Assembly: GCF_016862455.1 (NCBI RefSeq)
Contig: NZ_BOMZ01000050.1
Location: forward strand, 1 to 59,520
Source of the DNA: Actinoplanes utahensis
GTDB lineage: Bacteria > Actinomycetota > Actinomycetes > Mycobacteriales > Micromonosporaceae
Length of the DNA stretch: 59,520 bases
Direction of reading: 5' to 3'
Under the pieces are notes generated by a model. The model did not search any database, was not told the DNA's origin, and saw only the letters and a program-made list of their open reading frames with translations. The translations under genes and the position numbers were made by a program. This document shows positions 8,571 to 16,256 of this stretch, piece after piece. Position 1 is the first letter of the stretch; each line of letters begins with the position of its first letter.

Positions 8571-9600
8571 CGGGCTGAGCGCAGGCGCGGCCGCACGCCG
8601 TCTCGGCGTCGCGGTGACCACATTGCGCACCTGGCATCAGCGGTACGGGCTGGGTCCCAGCCGGCACGAGCCGGGCCATCATCGGCGGTACACCGTCGAG
8701 GACATGGTCCGGCTACAGGTCATGCAGCGACTCACCGCGCAAGGCGTCGCGCCCGCGGAAGCCGCAGCCTGGGCCCGCCGCTCCCCGGCGCCGCCCGCCG
8801 CGGATCTCGCGGTCCCGCCGGCTGTCTCCACACCCGCCACGAATACCTCGCCGTCCGCAGCGGACGCCTCTCCACCCGCCGCGGACGTCGATCCGACACT
8901 GGCCGCCTCTGTGGCCGCCGCGTCGCTGCCCGCGGATCTCCCCGCGATCGGTGGCCCGGCCGGCGGCGGCCAGGCCATCCCCCTCGGCCCGCGCGCCGAT
9001 CCGGCTGCCCGGGGCCTCGCCCGCGCCGCCATGCGCCTGGACGGGCCGTCCATGCGCCACATCCTCGACCAGGCAATCGCCGGCCGCGGCGTGATCCCCA
9101 CCTGGGAGCACGTGATGATGCCGGTGCTGATCGGCATCGGCGAGCGGTACGAGGCGACCGACCGGTTCGTCGAAGTCGAGCATCTGATCTCCCGGTCGAT
9201 CACCGAAGCGTTCTCCGCGGTGCCCCGTCCGGCCCGGGAACTCGCCCCACGGGCTCTACTAGCCGCCGCCGACGAGGAGCAGCACACCCTGCCGCTGGAG
9301 GCCCTGGCAGCCGCGCTGGCCGAAAGCGGGGTGCCGAGCCGTCTGCTGGGCGCCCGGGTGCCGCCGAGGGCGCTGCTGGACGCGGTGGAACGCACCGGCC
9401 CGGCAGTGGTGGTCCTGTGGTCCCAGCTGCCCACCACCGGTGGTGTGGCCCAGCTCCAGAGCCTCCTGGACCTCCCGCACCCACCGGTCGTCGTCGCGGC
9501 CGCCGGACCCGGCTGGCCCACCGCCGATCTGCCCCCGGAAGTGACCCCACTCGGTGACCTCGGCGGCGCCGTCCGGGTCGTAGCCTCCGCCTGCGTTTAA
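8560..9600 (+). CDS. litR: MerR-family regulator with B12-binding-like domain (LitR/CarH type)
   Basis: 346 residues. N-terminal MerR winged helix: AGAAARRLGVAVTTLRTWHQRYGLGPSRHEPGHHRRYT. A low-complexity Ala/Pro/Ser linker follows (residues ~70-140), then a cobalamin-binding helical bundle and Rossmann domain. Light-sensing CarH proteins carry W-X9-EH; here Tyr197 replaces Trp, with E207 and H208 kept. The cobalt-ligand His is kept as H242 in EEQHTLP, but the following Gly is Pro. GTG start with a GGAGGGG ribosome site. Family members repress carotenoid genes in the dark. Whether this one binds adenosylcobalamin is open. Confidence 0.88.
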   Translation: MGVDGLSAGAAARRLGVAVTTLRTWHQRYGLGPSRHEPGHHRRYTVEDMVRLQVMQRLTAQGVAPAEAAAWARRSPAPPAADLAVPPAVSTPATNTSPSAADASPPAADVDPTLAASVAAASLPADLPAIGGPAGGGQAIPLGPRADPAARGLARAAMRLDGPSMRHILDQAIAGRGVIPTWEHVMMPVLIGIGERYEATDRFVEVEHLISRSITEAFSAVPRPARELAPRALLAAADEEQHTLPLEALAAALAESGVPSRLLGARVPPRALLDAVERTGPAVVVLWSQLPTTGGVAQLQSLLDLPHPPVVVAAAGPGWPTADLPPEVTPLGDLGGAVRVVASACV

Positions 9601-9627
9601 CGTTTCCACAGCTCAGAGGCGGTGCAG

Positions 9628-9689
9628 GCCCCCCGATTTGAAGATCAGCATGGGCATCGTATATGTTTTACATGCCTCAAGCGGGGGGC
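9628..9689 (+). terminator. Long-range hairpin after the crt operon
   Basis: GCCCCCCG (9628-9635) pairs with CGGGGGGC (9682-9689), and flanking TTTGA/TCAAG extends the stem imperfectly. An inner GGCAT/ATGCC pair sits inside the loop. It lies 28 bp after the regulator stop and before the tRNA genes. Probably ends the crt transcript; other structured-RNA roles are possible. Confidence 0.4.
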
Positions 9690-9759
9690 GCGGTTGGGGC
9701 CACAACGACCAAGCGTTGCCGATCGCGCAGCCAGCGCGATGTGCAATGATAGCGGAGTT

Positions 9760-9832
9760 GCCCTCATCGTCTAGTGGCCTAGGACGCCGCCCTTTCAAGG
9801 CGGTAGCACGGGTTCGAATCCCGTTGGGGGTA
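9760..9832 (+). tRNA. tRNA-Glu (anticodon TTC)
   Basis: 73-nt cloverleaf. The anticodon stem CCGCC/GGCGG encloses CTTTCAA with anticodon TTC. The T-arm GGGTTCGAATCCC is present. The acceptor stem is GCCCTCA/TGGGGGT with G-U pairs, as in related actinomycete tRNA-Glu. No encoded CCA. Confidence 0.95.
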
Positions 9833-9887
9833 CTGGTAAGTTATCGGTCGCAAGCCGGTGACAAACCAAGATAGAGTTACACAGCAA

Positions 9888-9961
9888 GGTCCTGTGGAGC
9901 AGTTGGAGTGCTCGCCGCCCTGTCAAGGCGGAGGTCGCGGGTTCAAGTCCCGTCAGGACCG
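9888..9961 (+). tRNA. tRNA-Asp (anticodon GTC)
   Basis: 74 nt. Acceptor GGTCCTG/CAGGACC is perfect with discriminator G. The anticodon loop CTGTCAA lies between CCGCC and GGCGG. The T-arm GGGTTCAAGTCCC is present. No encoded CCA. Confidence 0.95.
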
Positions 9962-9975
9962 CAAGTAAAGATCAC

Positions 9976-10049
9976 GGCCAGGTAGCTCAGTTGGTACGAG
10001 CGTCCGACTGAAAATCGGAAGGTCGGCGGTTCGACCCCGCCCCTGGCCA
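9976..10049 (+). tRNA. tRNA-Phe (anticodon GAA), AICE integration target
   Basis: 74 nt. Acceptor GGCCAGG/CCTGGCC is perfect, discriminator A. The anticodon loop CTGAAAA carries GAA. From the anticodon loop (10006) onward the sequence is duplicated exactly at 25096, so the 3' half is the attachment site and integration keeps the gene intact. Downstream, GTCCACC/GGTGGAC arms (about 10078-10107) may form the tRNA terminator. Confidence 0.96.
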
Positions 10050-10087
10050 CCGAGCCTCTCGCCGGGCTTTGAGCGTCGTCCACCTGC
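10006..10087 (+). repeat. attL: attL: 82-bp perfect direct repeat with attR
   Basis: Identical to 25096-25177 over 82 bp (offset 15,090), beginning in the tRNA-Phe anticodon loop and extending 38 bp past the tRNA end. Weaker similarity continues to about 10140. Site-specific integration by the element's integrase produces such a duplication. Confidence 0.95.
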
Positions 10088-10184
10088 GGAAACGCATGGT
10101 GGACGTTCTGCTTTCCGGGGCTGTTTCGCCGCCCCGAAGTTCACCTCTGATGACCGCAGATCCCCCATGATCGCCATCACGAGT

Positions 10185-10201
10185 TGCACGTTCGCTGCAC
10201 G
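10185..10201. repeat. Candidate integrase/Xis arm site near attL
   Basis: TGCACG-ttcgc-TGCACG, two direct hexamers with a 5-bp gap. The same layout recurs at 25039-25055 beside attR and, decayed, at 25263-25279. Placement on both attachment arms suggests recombinase arm-type binding sites. Confidence 0.5.
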
Positions 10202-10727
10202 CCCGGATCACTGTCTCCGGCCCAATCACGACGCCCCACGGGCGATGCCGACCACCGCCCTCATTTGGCTCCGGGACCGCCAGCGGTGACCACCTGAACC
10301 GATGGCAAGTCGCGAAGCGGCGCGGCAGCGATCGCCGGAAGCCACAACGGCGCCTAGCCACGGATGCGATCGTCACGGCCTGGCTCTACGCTGCCTTATC
10401 CGGCCTTTACGAGCTGAGCGCTCGATGCGCCACTCGGCCGGTGCGCCGGCCGATGCCGGGCGGAGCCCGCCAGCAGGCCGAGCGCGTCCGGCCAGCGCCG
10501 CGCTCGCGCGGCGCCTTGATTCAGAACAGGCGAACTCGGCAGTACGACCGGACCAGCATCCGGCCTACAGGCCGACTCGTCCGCTGCCTCAAGGTGAGGG
10601 CCCCTTAAAGGCTTAGACCTTCGCCCCGCCTGGCTGCTCGTATGAGCCTCACCTGGGGGGGAATTGTCCGAATACGCAGACACAACCCGGCGCCAAGTGG
10701 GCGAACGCGCAGGTCAGGGATGTCCGG
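10202..10727. other. Non-coding left arm of the AICE
   Basis: No supported gene. Open frames here lack ribosome sites or recognisable protein features. The sequence has faint similarity to the region just outside attR (for example GCCGGGCGGAG near 10457 and 25477), which fits shared descent of element ends. Confidence 0.5.
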
Positions 10728-10780
10728 TTTGACACGTACGTGTCAAAAACATGTATCATTATAGGTTTTGGCTTGATACA
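10728..10780 (+). promoter_or_regulatory. Promoter with 20-bp perfect palindrome operator
   Basis: TTTGACACGTACGTGTCAAA (10728-10747) is a perfect palindrome containing a consensus -35 TTGACA (10729-10734). A TATCAT -10-like hexamer follows at 10754-10759 (19-bp spacing). A second inverted repeat, TGTATCA/TGATACA, spans 10752-10780. The arrangement fits a repressible promoter for the small gene at 10891. Confidence 0.55.
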
Positions 10781-10890
10781 TCCAGATACCTTGATTGCGA
10801 AGGGAAGCCGAACCCGACCCAACGAACCCGGCTTCTCTTCCGTTACCCCTCACCTCGCCCCTTGGAGGGCGCGACAGGAAGGTATTAGCG

Positions 10891-11001
10891 ATGCTACCTA
10901 GGGATGGCGACCGCCAAACCCTTTTGCTGATGATGTCCTCTGTAGCCAGCCTGATCACCGCCATCGCTTCCATGATCACAGCAGTCGGCGGCTTCCGGTA
11001 G
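10891..11001 (+). CDS. Small hydrophobic peptide (36 residues)
   Basis: The 36-residue product has a charged N-terminus (MLPRDGDRQ), one hydrophobic segment LLLMMSSVASLITAIASM and a short tail ending GGFR, so it should be a single-span membrane peptide. AGGAAGG lies 8 bp before the ATG. A palindromic promoter lies about 130 bp upstream and a perfect 14-bp terminator stem begins 6 bp after the stop, so the unit looks complete. No homologue is recognised. A type I-like toxin, holin-like or membrane regulator peptide are possibilities, all inference. Confidence 0.5.
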   Translation: MLPRDGDRQTLLLMMSSVASLITAIASMITAVGGFR

Positions 11002-11006
11002 CAGAC

Positions 11007-11039
11007 AGTGAGGCGTCAAGATCGCCTTGACGCCTCACT
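11007..11039 (+). terminator. Intrinsic terminator after the small peptide gene
   Basis: AGTGAGGCGTCAAG (11007-11020) and CTTGACGCCTCACT (11026-11039) form a perfect 14-bp stem with a 5-nt loop. It starts 6 bp after the stop at 11001. Confidence 0.8.
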
Positions 11040-11163
11040 CCCGCTGCCGCCTCCTCGCGATGACTGGGTAAAGGGAGAGCGTCGGCGTGCGCACGATGCG
11101 GTCGGCTGGCCAGCCGACCGCCTTGCTCTCTGCACCGGTTCGCCCTCTACGGTTGCCCGCCCC

Positions 11164-11976
11164 TCATGCCAGCCGACGGGCGCCCGGCGAGCTCACCTCG
11201 CCCACCAGAGCAAGGATCGCGGGCAGAAGGCCTGCGTTTGCTGCGATGGTTGCCCGGGATTCAAGAGTGTGTGGTGAGCCGTCTTGGTCAACGAGCAAGG
11301 CACCAGCTTCTCGCGCGATAGCGACACCAGCAGCGGTGTCCCATGGCTTGTTAGCGAGCATGACGACGGCATCGACCCGCCCGGCCGCGAGCCAGGCCAG
11401 GTCGATCGCGGCTGACCCGTGCATGCGGATGCGCTGGGCGCTCTTGGCTAGCCGTTCGGTGAGGGCAAATCTGATCTGGTTCTTCTCCCGTGCGCCGTCG
11501 CCGACGGCGTAGTCGCCCAGCGCGATGACTGCTTCGTCGATCTGCCTGGTCGAGCTGGCCGTGATCGGCTTCCCGTTCGCGTGGGCGCCGTGGCCTTCGG
11601 CTGCGGAGTAACGCTCGCCGAGGAATGGCAGGTCAATGACACCGAGGACGGATCGGTTTTCGGTGATCAGGCCGAGTGAGATGGCGCAGAGCGGTGATCC
11701 GTGTACGAAATTCACGGTGCCGTCGACGGGGTCGAGTGCCCACATCAAGCCGCCTTCGGCGCCGCTGTTCCCGTTCTCTTCGCCGAGGAAGCCGATGGCC
11801 GGCGTCTGCTCGGCGAGGAAGGCGCGGACCTTCTCCTCGATGGCGAAGTCGACCTCGGAAGCCATGTCACGATCGCCCTTGGCGGTGAGGACGCCGGGCT
11901 GCATGGTGCGCATGATGCCCTGGGCCAGGTCGACGGCCTGGTTAGCGATCGGGAGTAGGTCGGTGTAGTCGGTCAT
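11164..11976 (-). CDS. Inositol monophosphatase family protein
   Basis: 270 residues from ATG 11976. Mg-dependent phosphatase of the IMPase/FBPase/CysQ superfamily. Metal-site motifs: GEENG near residue 70, ALDPVDGTVNFVHG near residue 90 and KPWDTAAGVAIAREAGA near residue 210. Substrate could be inositol phosphate, histidinol phosphate or a 3'-phosphonucleotide; motifs alone do not decide. The start overlaps the stop of the upstream XRE regulator (ATGA, 11973-11976), so the two are coupled AICE cargo. Its metabolic or defensive purpose on the element is unknown. Confidence 0.88.
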   Translation of the reverse strand: MTDYTDLLPIANQAVDLAQGIMRTMQPGVLTAKGDRDMASEVDFAIEEKVRAFLAEQTPAIGFLGEENGNSGAEGGLMWALDPVDGTVNFVHGSPLCAISLGLITENRSVLGVIDLPFLGERYSAAEGHGAHANGKPITASSTRQIDEAVIALGDYAVGDGAREKNQIRFALTERLAKSAQRIRMHGSAAIDLAWLAAGRVDAVVMLANKPWDTAAGVAIAREAGALLVDQDGSPHTLESRATIAANAGLLPAILALVGEVSSPGARRLA

Positions 11977-12893
11977 CGGGGCTGGCCACCGCTCCAAAGC
12001 TCGTCGAAGGTGCGCTCGAACACGTGGTACAGCCCGGCGGCCGGCCACCGCTTCTTGATCACCATCGTCGGGGACTCGACGCCTCGCGCGTGCGGTAGGT
12101 ACTGCTGCGCGACGCAGAGCGAGTCATTGATCAAGGTGATGTTGACACGGATCGTCTGGTCGTAGGTGGCGACCTCGATGCGATCCCGAATGTCGGCGGG
12201 CAGGCGGTCGCGTACCCGAAGGATGCCTTGCAGGTTGAGAGTCGTGAGGGCGCCGAGAGTGCCCGCGGTCATGCCCTCTTCGATCTCGCGTTGGCGGATG
12301 GCGGCGCCGGCCGGATCGAGGAACAGCAGCCGGAGGCGGGCGCCGTCCTGGGCCAGCTGGGCGAGACGGCTATCGGCGTACTGCTGGCATATCAGGTTGA
12401 GGGAAAGACCGACGGCACGGATGTCGGTCGCGCAGTCGAACAGGGCGTGCGGCGGCATTTTGGAGGTGAACTCCGACCGGCTTGGGTAGACCGCCTCCAC
12501 GTCGGCGTACCGCTCGGTCAGCGCGTCTTCTGCCAGCGTTTGCGCATACGGAGTCGCGATCACGTCGCCGGATGAGGTCGTAGTCGGAGCGGTGCCGTGG
12601 CTGCGGTCGCCGAGCATGAGCACGACGCGGGCATCGGTCGGCATGCAGAGGCCGCTAGAGATGCGGGTCAAGACGTCGATGCTGCTGACGCGACGCGACC
12701 CGCCGATGATCTCGCTGACCTGGGCCTGACTCAGGCCGATGGCGACGCCGAGATGGGTTTGGCTGACGCGCGTCTCTCGCTGGATCAGCCGGAAGACCTG
12801 GGCGATGTCGCGCGCCGCGAGCGCGTCGAGCATGCCGTCCGTAGCCCATAGGTGCTCGGGTACAGAGAACGTGGTCCCTGCGCGTGAACTCAC
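11973..12893 (-). CDS. XRE-family regulator with DUF5919-like C-terminal domain
   Basis: 306 residues from GTG 12893, chosen because AGGGGAGG lies 7 bp upstream; an ATG at 12956 lacks such a site. The N-terminal helix-turn-helix reads SQTHLGVAIGLSQAQVSEII (residues ~45-65). The C-terminal ~170 residues (LSLNLICQQYADSRLAQLAQ, then RLRLLFLDPAGAAIRQREIE) resemble DUF5919, a domain found after XRE headers in actinomycetes; name recalled, not searched. Coupled to the phosphatase by a 4-bp overlap, which it may regulate. Confidence 0.78.
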   Translation of the reverse strand: MSSRAGTTFSVPEHLWATDGMLDALAARDIAQVFRLIQRETRVSQTHLGVAIGLSQAQVSEIIGGSRRVSSIDVLTRISSGLCMPTDARVVLMLGDRSHGTAPTTTSSGDVIATPYAQTLAEDALTERYADVEAVYPSRSEFTSKMPPHALFDCATDIRAVGLSLNLICQQYADSRLAQLAQDGARLRLLFLDPAGAAIRQREIEEGMTAGTLGALTTLNLQGILRVRDRLPADIRDRIEVATYDQTIRVNITLINDSLCVAQQYLPHARGVESPTMVIKKRWPAAGLYHVFERTFDELWSGGQPR

Positions 12894-13037
12894 GGGCGCC
12901 TCCCCTGGTCGGTCCCGGCTTATCCGTACGGCAGATAGCGGCCTGGTGCCTGGCATCCGGTTGCCGGATTGAAGTTACTCCTTCATGGACTACCGCGCGT
13001 GATGGGTTCGGCGTCACTGGGCGACCACGATCAGCAC

Positions 13038-13193
13038 ATGGCGAATTCCTCGGGGGTCTGTCAGTCCTGCGAAGGGCGGGGCTGGCGGCTGGCGTCACGG
13101 CGTCGGACGGTGCGGGTCGGCGAAGCGGTCGTCCGGCTGGTCCGGCGTGCGTGCCCGGACTGTGCGCCGGTTCGGTCAAGCCGTACGGCCTGA
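13038..13193 (+). CDS. Small zinc-ribbon-like protein
   Basis: 51 residues from ATG 13038. Two Cys pairs, CQSCEGRGW near the N-terminus and CPDC near the C-terminus, give a CXXC...CXXC layout like a DnaJ-type zinc ribbon. Short proteins of this kind are common in AICE leading regions. It lies divergently from the XRE gene. No function assigned. Confidence 0.6.
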   Translation: MANSSGVCQSCEGRGWRLASRRRTVRVGEAVVRLVRRACPDCAPVRSSRTA

Positions 13194-13299
13194 CCAGCGG
13201 CTCGTACGGGCCGGTTGACCGGCCGGTCCGTACGGGCTCGGCGCCCCTCGGGGGTCGCTGCCTTGCTGCTGCGAACCAGCCCAGAAGGAAGCGAGACCT

Positions 13300-13542
13300 G
13301 TGTCTGAGTTGCCATTCGACCCCGCTGATCCGCCGGCCCGGCCGCCCTCGTCGTGCCTCGACGAGCTGGTGTGGAACCTCGCCTACCGGCTATTCCGCGA
13401 TCATCGACCCGATCAAGACGGGTTCTGCATCACCTGCGTACCCAGCGAATTCAGTCCCTGCATCGGCCGGTACCTCGCGGCACGGGGATTCCTGGTCTCC
13501 TGCGGCCTGCCTGACCCGGTATCCATCCGGGAGGTCCTGTGA
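13300..13542 (+). CDS. AICE hypothetical protein, 80 residues
   Basis: GTG start at 13300 with AGAAGGAAG upstream. An N-terminal Pro-rich stretch precedes a compact domain with CITC and two further Cys (SPCIGRYL, VSCGL), possibly metal-binding. First gene of a three-gene unit in which each stop overlaps the next start (GTGA at 13539 and 13829). No recognised family. Confidence 0.6.
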   Translation: MSELPFDPADPPARPPSSCLDELVWNLAYRLFRDHRPDQDGFCITCVPSEFSPCIGRYLAARGFLVSCGLPDPVSIREVL

Positions 13543-13832
13543 GCGCCACTCGCGGTACCCATGGCGGCGGCTACCCCGTTCGCGACCGCGGGCGACTGAC
13601 ACCGGATGCGGTCCGCCGGATTCGGTTCCGCCGCTCGGATGGGCTGCGCCGCGGGCTGAAAGCCGAGGACGTCCGGCACTTCATCGACCAGGTCTCGGAG
13701 GACATGGCGTCGCTGTATGACGAATTGGCCCAGGTGTACGCCGAGAACCACCGCATCAAAGCAGCCCTTCGTGACTGGCAGAGCAAGCACGGTGCACCGC
13801 CGACCTCCTACCGCGACCGGGCCAGCCGGTGA
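13539..13832 (+). CDS. DivIVA-like small coiled-coil protein
   Basis: 97 residues. The stretch IRFRRSDGLRRGLKAEDVRH followed by FIDQVSEDMASLYDELAQVY resembles the DivIVA N-terminal membrane-binding and coiled-coil region. DivIVA proteins mark cell poles and tips; an AICE copy might place conjugation functions there, which is inference. Overlaps both neighbours by 4 bp. Confidence 0.6.
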   Translation: MSATRGTHGGGYPVRDRGRLTPDAVRRIRFRRSDGLRRGLKAEDVRHFIDQVSEDMASLYDELAQVYAENHRIKAALRDWQSKHGAPPTSYRDRASR

Positions 13833-14155
13833 GCGGGCCGGCGCTCTCTAGGGCGGAGGCGAGACGCATGAACGTCAACTCGGCCGGAAAGTCTCCACGC
13901 ATCCGGCCGCTACGTCGGCCACAGACCGGTGACCTGGTCCACCTCACTGCCACAGCAAGCGTGCAGTTCGGTGGTGACCGGACTACGTGGTTCCGGATCA
14001 TCGGGGTCGATCCTCGTCCGACGTACCCCGGCTGGATCTGGCTGGTTGGCTACGCCCTCGACGATCAGGGCACTGCGGTCCTGCGGCGCGAAGTCTTCGT
14101 ACAGACCGCGGGCCTGATCTTCGGGACGCCGGGTAAGCCGCAACGCCGCGGTTGA
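13829..14155 (+). CDS. AICE hypothetical protein, 108 residues
   Basis: Starts with GTG overlapping the DivIVA-like stop. The predicted product is mostly beta (TGDLVHLTATASVQFGGDRT, then TWFRIIGVDPRPTYPGWIWL), suggesting a small SH3-like or OB-like barrel. No signal peptide or membrane span. No family recognised. Confidence 0.55.
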   Translation: MSGPALSRAEARRMNVNSAGKSPRIRPLRRPQTGDLVHLTATASVQFGGDRTTWFRIIGVDPRPTYPGWIWLVGYALDDQGTAVLRREVFVQTAGLIFGTPGKPQRRG

Positions 14156-14183
14156 GGGTCGGATAGTCGCCTTCGGCATCCGG

Positions 14184-14234
14184 TTCCCTGATCGCTTACC
14201 TTGCTTTATGGTGTTGACAAGTCGAGTTGTTGTC
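14184..14234 (+). promoter_or_regulatory. gntR promoter and candidate KorSA-like operator
   Basis: -35 TTCCCT (14184-14189), 17-bp spacer, -10 TATGGT (14207-14212, TANNNT type). GACAAGTCGAGTTGTTGTC (14216-14234) overlaps the expected start of transcription. Its word ACAAGTCGAGTTGT differs by one base from ACAAGTCAAGTTGT at the pra/tra promoter (19055-19068). Confidence 0.6.
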
Positions 14235-14258
14235 TCATCGAGCAGGCGGGAAAGTCGG

Positions 14259-14987
14259 ATGGCCATCAACGTGCCGCCGCCCAAGTACGCGGTCGTCGTC
14301 AACGCGGTGCAACAGCGCATCGAGGACGGCACCTACGCACCCGGCGCTGTGATCCCCAGCGAGACACAGCTCATGGCCGAGTTCGACACTTCGCGCCCGA
14401 CGATCGTCCGTGCGCTCGGCATCCTCCAGCAAGACGGCTGGATCGAATCGCAGCAGGGTAAAGGCCGCTACGTCAAAGGGCGGCCTACACCCACTGCCCA
14501 GCAGACCGCGGATCGGGCGCTGGAACTGCTCGACCAAGGCGAAGACGCCGAAGTCACTTTGCTCCGCGTGGGTGCCATCATGGCACCGAACCGCGCCGCT
14601 GCCGCCCTCGACCTGGAGGCAGACACCCCTGTCATCCTGCGCCGGCGGCTGGTGAACGCTGAGGTCGGCCCGGTCGAACTCAGCGCTACCTATGTACCGG
14701 TGGAACTGTCGGCCGGAACCGCCCTCAGCCAGAAGACGCCCTTGACCGATGGCGTGCTGCGGCACCTGGCCGACCGCAAGGGCATCGTCTTCGACCACGC
14801 CACCGAGCGAATCTCGGCACGGCTCCCCACCACCGAGGAAGCCGAACTACTCAAGATCACCGAACGAGACGCCGTGCTGACACTTCTTGTCACCATCTTC
14901 GACCGGGCCGGCCGCCCTCAGTTCGCCGTCGACGCTGTCATCCCCGCCAAACGCCACGAGATCGAAGGCTCGTTCCCGCTCCCCTGA
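14259..14987 (+). CDS. GntR-family (HutC type) repressor, KorSA-like
   Basis: 242 residues from ATG 14259. A longer frame from 14208 is rejected because it would bury the promoter and operator. N-terminal winged helix: IEDGTYAPGAVIPSETQLMA, then STSRPTIVRALGILQQDGWI-like segments. The C-terminal UTRA effector domain contains VILRRRLVNAEVGPVELSAT and ERISARLPTTEEAELLKI. In pSAM2, KorSA represses its own gene and pra, keeping the element integrated. The shared operator at 14216 and 19055 supports that role here. Confidence 0.85.
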   Translation: MAINVPPPKYAVVVNAVQQRIEDGTYAPGAVIPSETQLMAEFDTSRPTIVRALGILQQDGWIESQQGKGRYVKGRPTPTAQQTADRALELLDQGEDAEVTLLRVGAIMAPNRAAAALDLEADTPVILRRRLVNAEVGPVELSATYVPVELSAGTALSQKTPLTDGVLRHLADRKGIVFDHATERISARLPTTEEAELLKITERDAVLTLLVTIFDRAGRPQFAVDAVIPAKRHEIEGSFPLP

Positions 14988-15189
14988 GCACACGCACCGC
15001 AACAGCGTTGCCTCACGACGCCCTCATTTGCCGATGTGAGTTAGTTGCCCACCGGCGCGGCAGCCGCTTTACCTAGGAAATACTGAGCGGAAGCTACCCG
15101 AGGAACGGCGAGAAAATCGACCACTCCCTGCAACTTATTCGTGATGAAAATCCTTCACTGCCTACTCGGTGGTCTAACCACAAAATTTG

Positions 15190-15765
15190 CTACATGATTG
15201 ATCGCCGGTCAATCTGCAAAAGATCTGTTCCCGCTTCAGCGAATTTGTGAAACAGCGAATGCCCACCGTACTGGCGGCCGAAATCCGCCTCAGCGGCAGT
15301 AATCGGCACTAGCCATAGAAACGACACTTCGACACCCTTGAAGCTCAAGCCTTCCTGACCGCTTTCAAGGAAGTACGGCGCAGATACAAGGATGTAGTTG
15401 CATGCTGAGCCAGGAAGCCATGCTCGACCTATTTCCAGAACTTTCCCATCTGCAACAGCATAACCATCACTGTACGCCGTTGATACCATAGTAAGAAGTT
15501 CCACATGATTATCCGACTGCAAGGGTGATAGCAGAATGAACTCACTCCGATGAACGTTCATCGGATTTGACCGCCAAGCGCCGACGGATGCATAGACCCA
15601 TCCCCCGGCAGCCTCTTGCGGCCGGATTTCCAGCACACGGAGTTGCGGATTTTCTGTAACGTTCCTCCCATGCTTCCATTGCCTGGAATTTACATTCCGT
15701 ACCGGCCAAATTCTTTTCAGATGATCTTCCAGGGCTCGATCAAGAGCCTCTTCCACACTGCTCAT
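15190..15765 (-). CDS. Suppressor-of-fused (SUFU)-like immunity protein
   Basis: 191 residues. SUFU-type features: GGWVYASVGAWRSNP, HRSEFILLSPLQSDNHVELL, and the C-terminal FLWLVPITAAEADFGRQYGG seen in bacterial SUFU proteins. Bacterial members often act as immunity proteins for polymorphic toxins. Base composition is clearly lower in GC than the backbone, pointing to recent acquisition. It is divergent from the Tdi1-like gene. No cognate toxin gene is in the window. Confidence 0.75.
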   Translation of the reverse strand: MSSVEEALDRALEDHLKRIWPVRNVNSRQWKHGRNVTENPQLRVLEIRPQEAAGGWVYASVGAWRSNPMNVHRSEFILLSPLQSDNHVELLTMVSTAYSDGYAVADGKVLEIGRAWLPGSACNYILVSAPYFLESGQEGLSFKGVEVSFLWLVPITAAEADFGRQYGGHSLFHKFAEAGTDLLQIDRRSIM

Positions 15766-16256
15766 CAGAACCCCATACCGTACTTACGTAACTGGCGGAT
15801 TGGTTTAGGCGACTTTGCTTGCGCTGGCATTTGCATAATCTACCCGGTCGGCGAACCACCGCTTGCTTCATGCTATGCGTACGCTCCGGCTGACTCATTA
15901 CAGCGACCTCATTCTGCCGCGATTCGCTCGCCACCTCCGCCTGACGACTGCCTGGAGCCGGCCGATGTCCGCTCGTACCGATGAGCGGATGCCCCGTGAC
16001 GGAGTTGCCTGACAGTAGATCGACTGCGGATTTCGCGGCGTACTCTCATAGCCGCGATGTGAGCGGACCTGTGCCAGGCGTGCTGCCTGTCCGCATAGCG
16101 CCTGCATTTTGCATGCCGATCTTACCGCTGAAGGACGGCTGGCCCTCTCCGCTGACGCTCAACCGAAGCTCAGCAGTCAGATCTGATATCGATAAAATGA
16201 CCTTCCTTAACGTAGGAAAATGTCTTTCACGGATTCAGGATAAGTTGAGGTGTGGG
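15766..16256. other. AT-richer divergent intergenic region
   Basis: About 490 bp between two divergent immunity-like genes. The rightward frame is open from 15981, but the first good ribosome site (GAGG, 16247-16250) precedes ATG 16257. Nothing else recognisable; composition suggests foreign origin. Confidence 0.5.
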
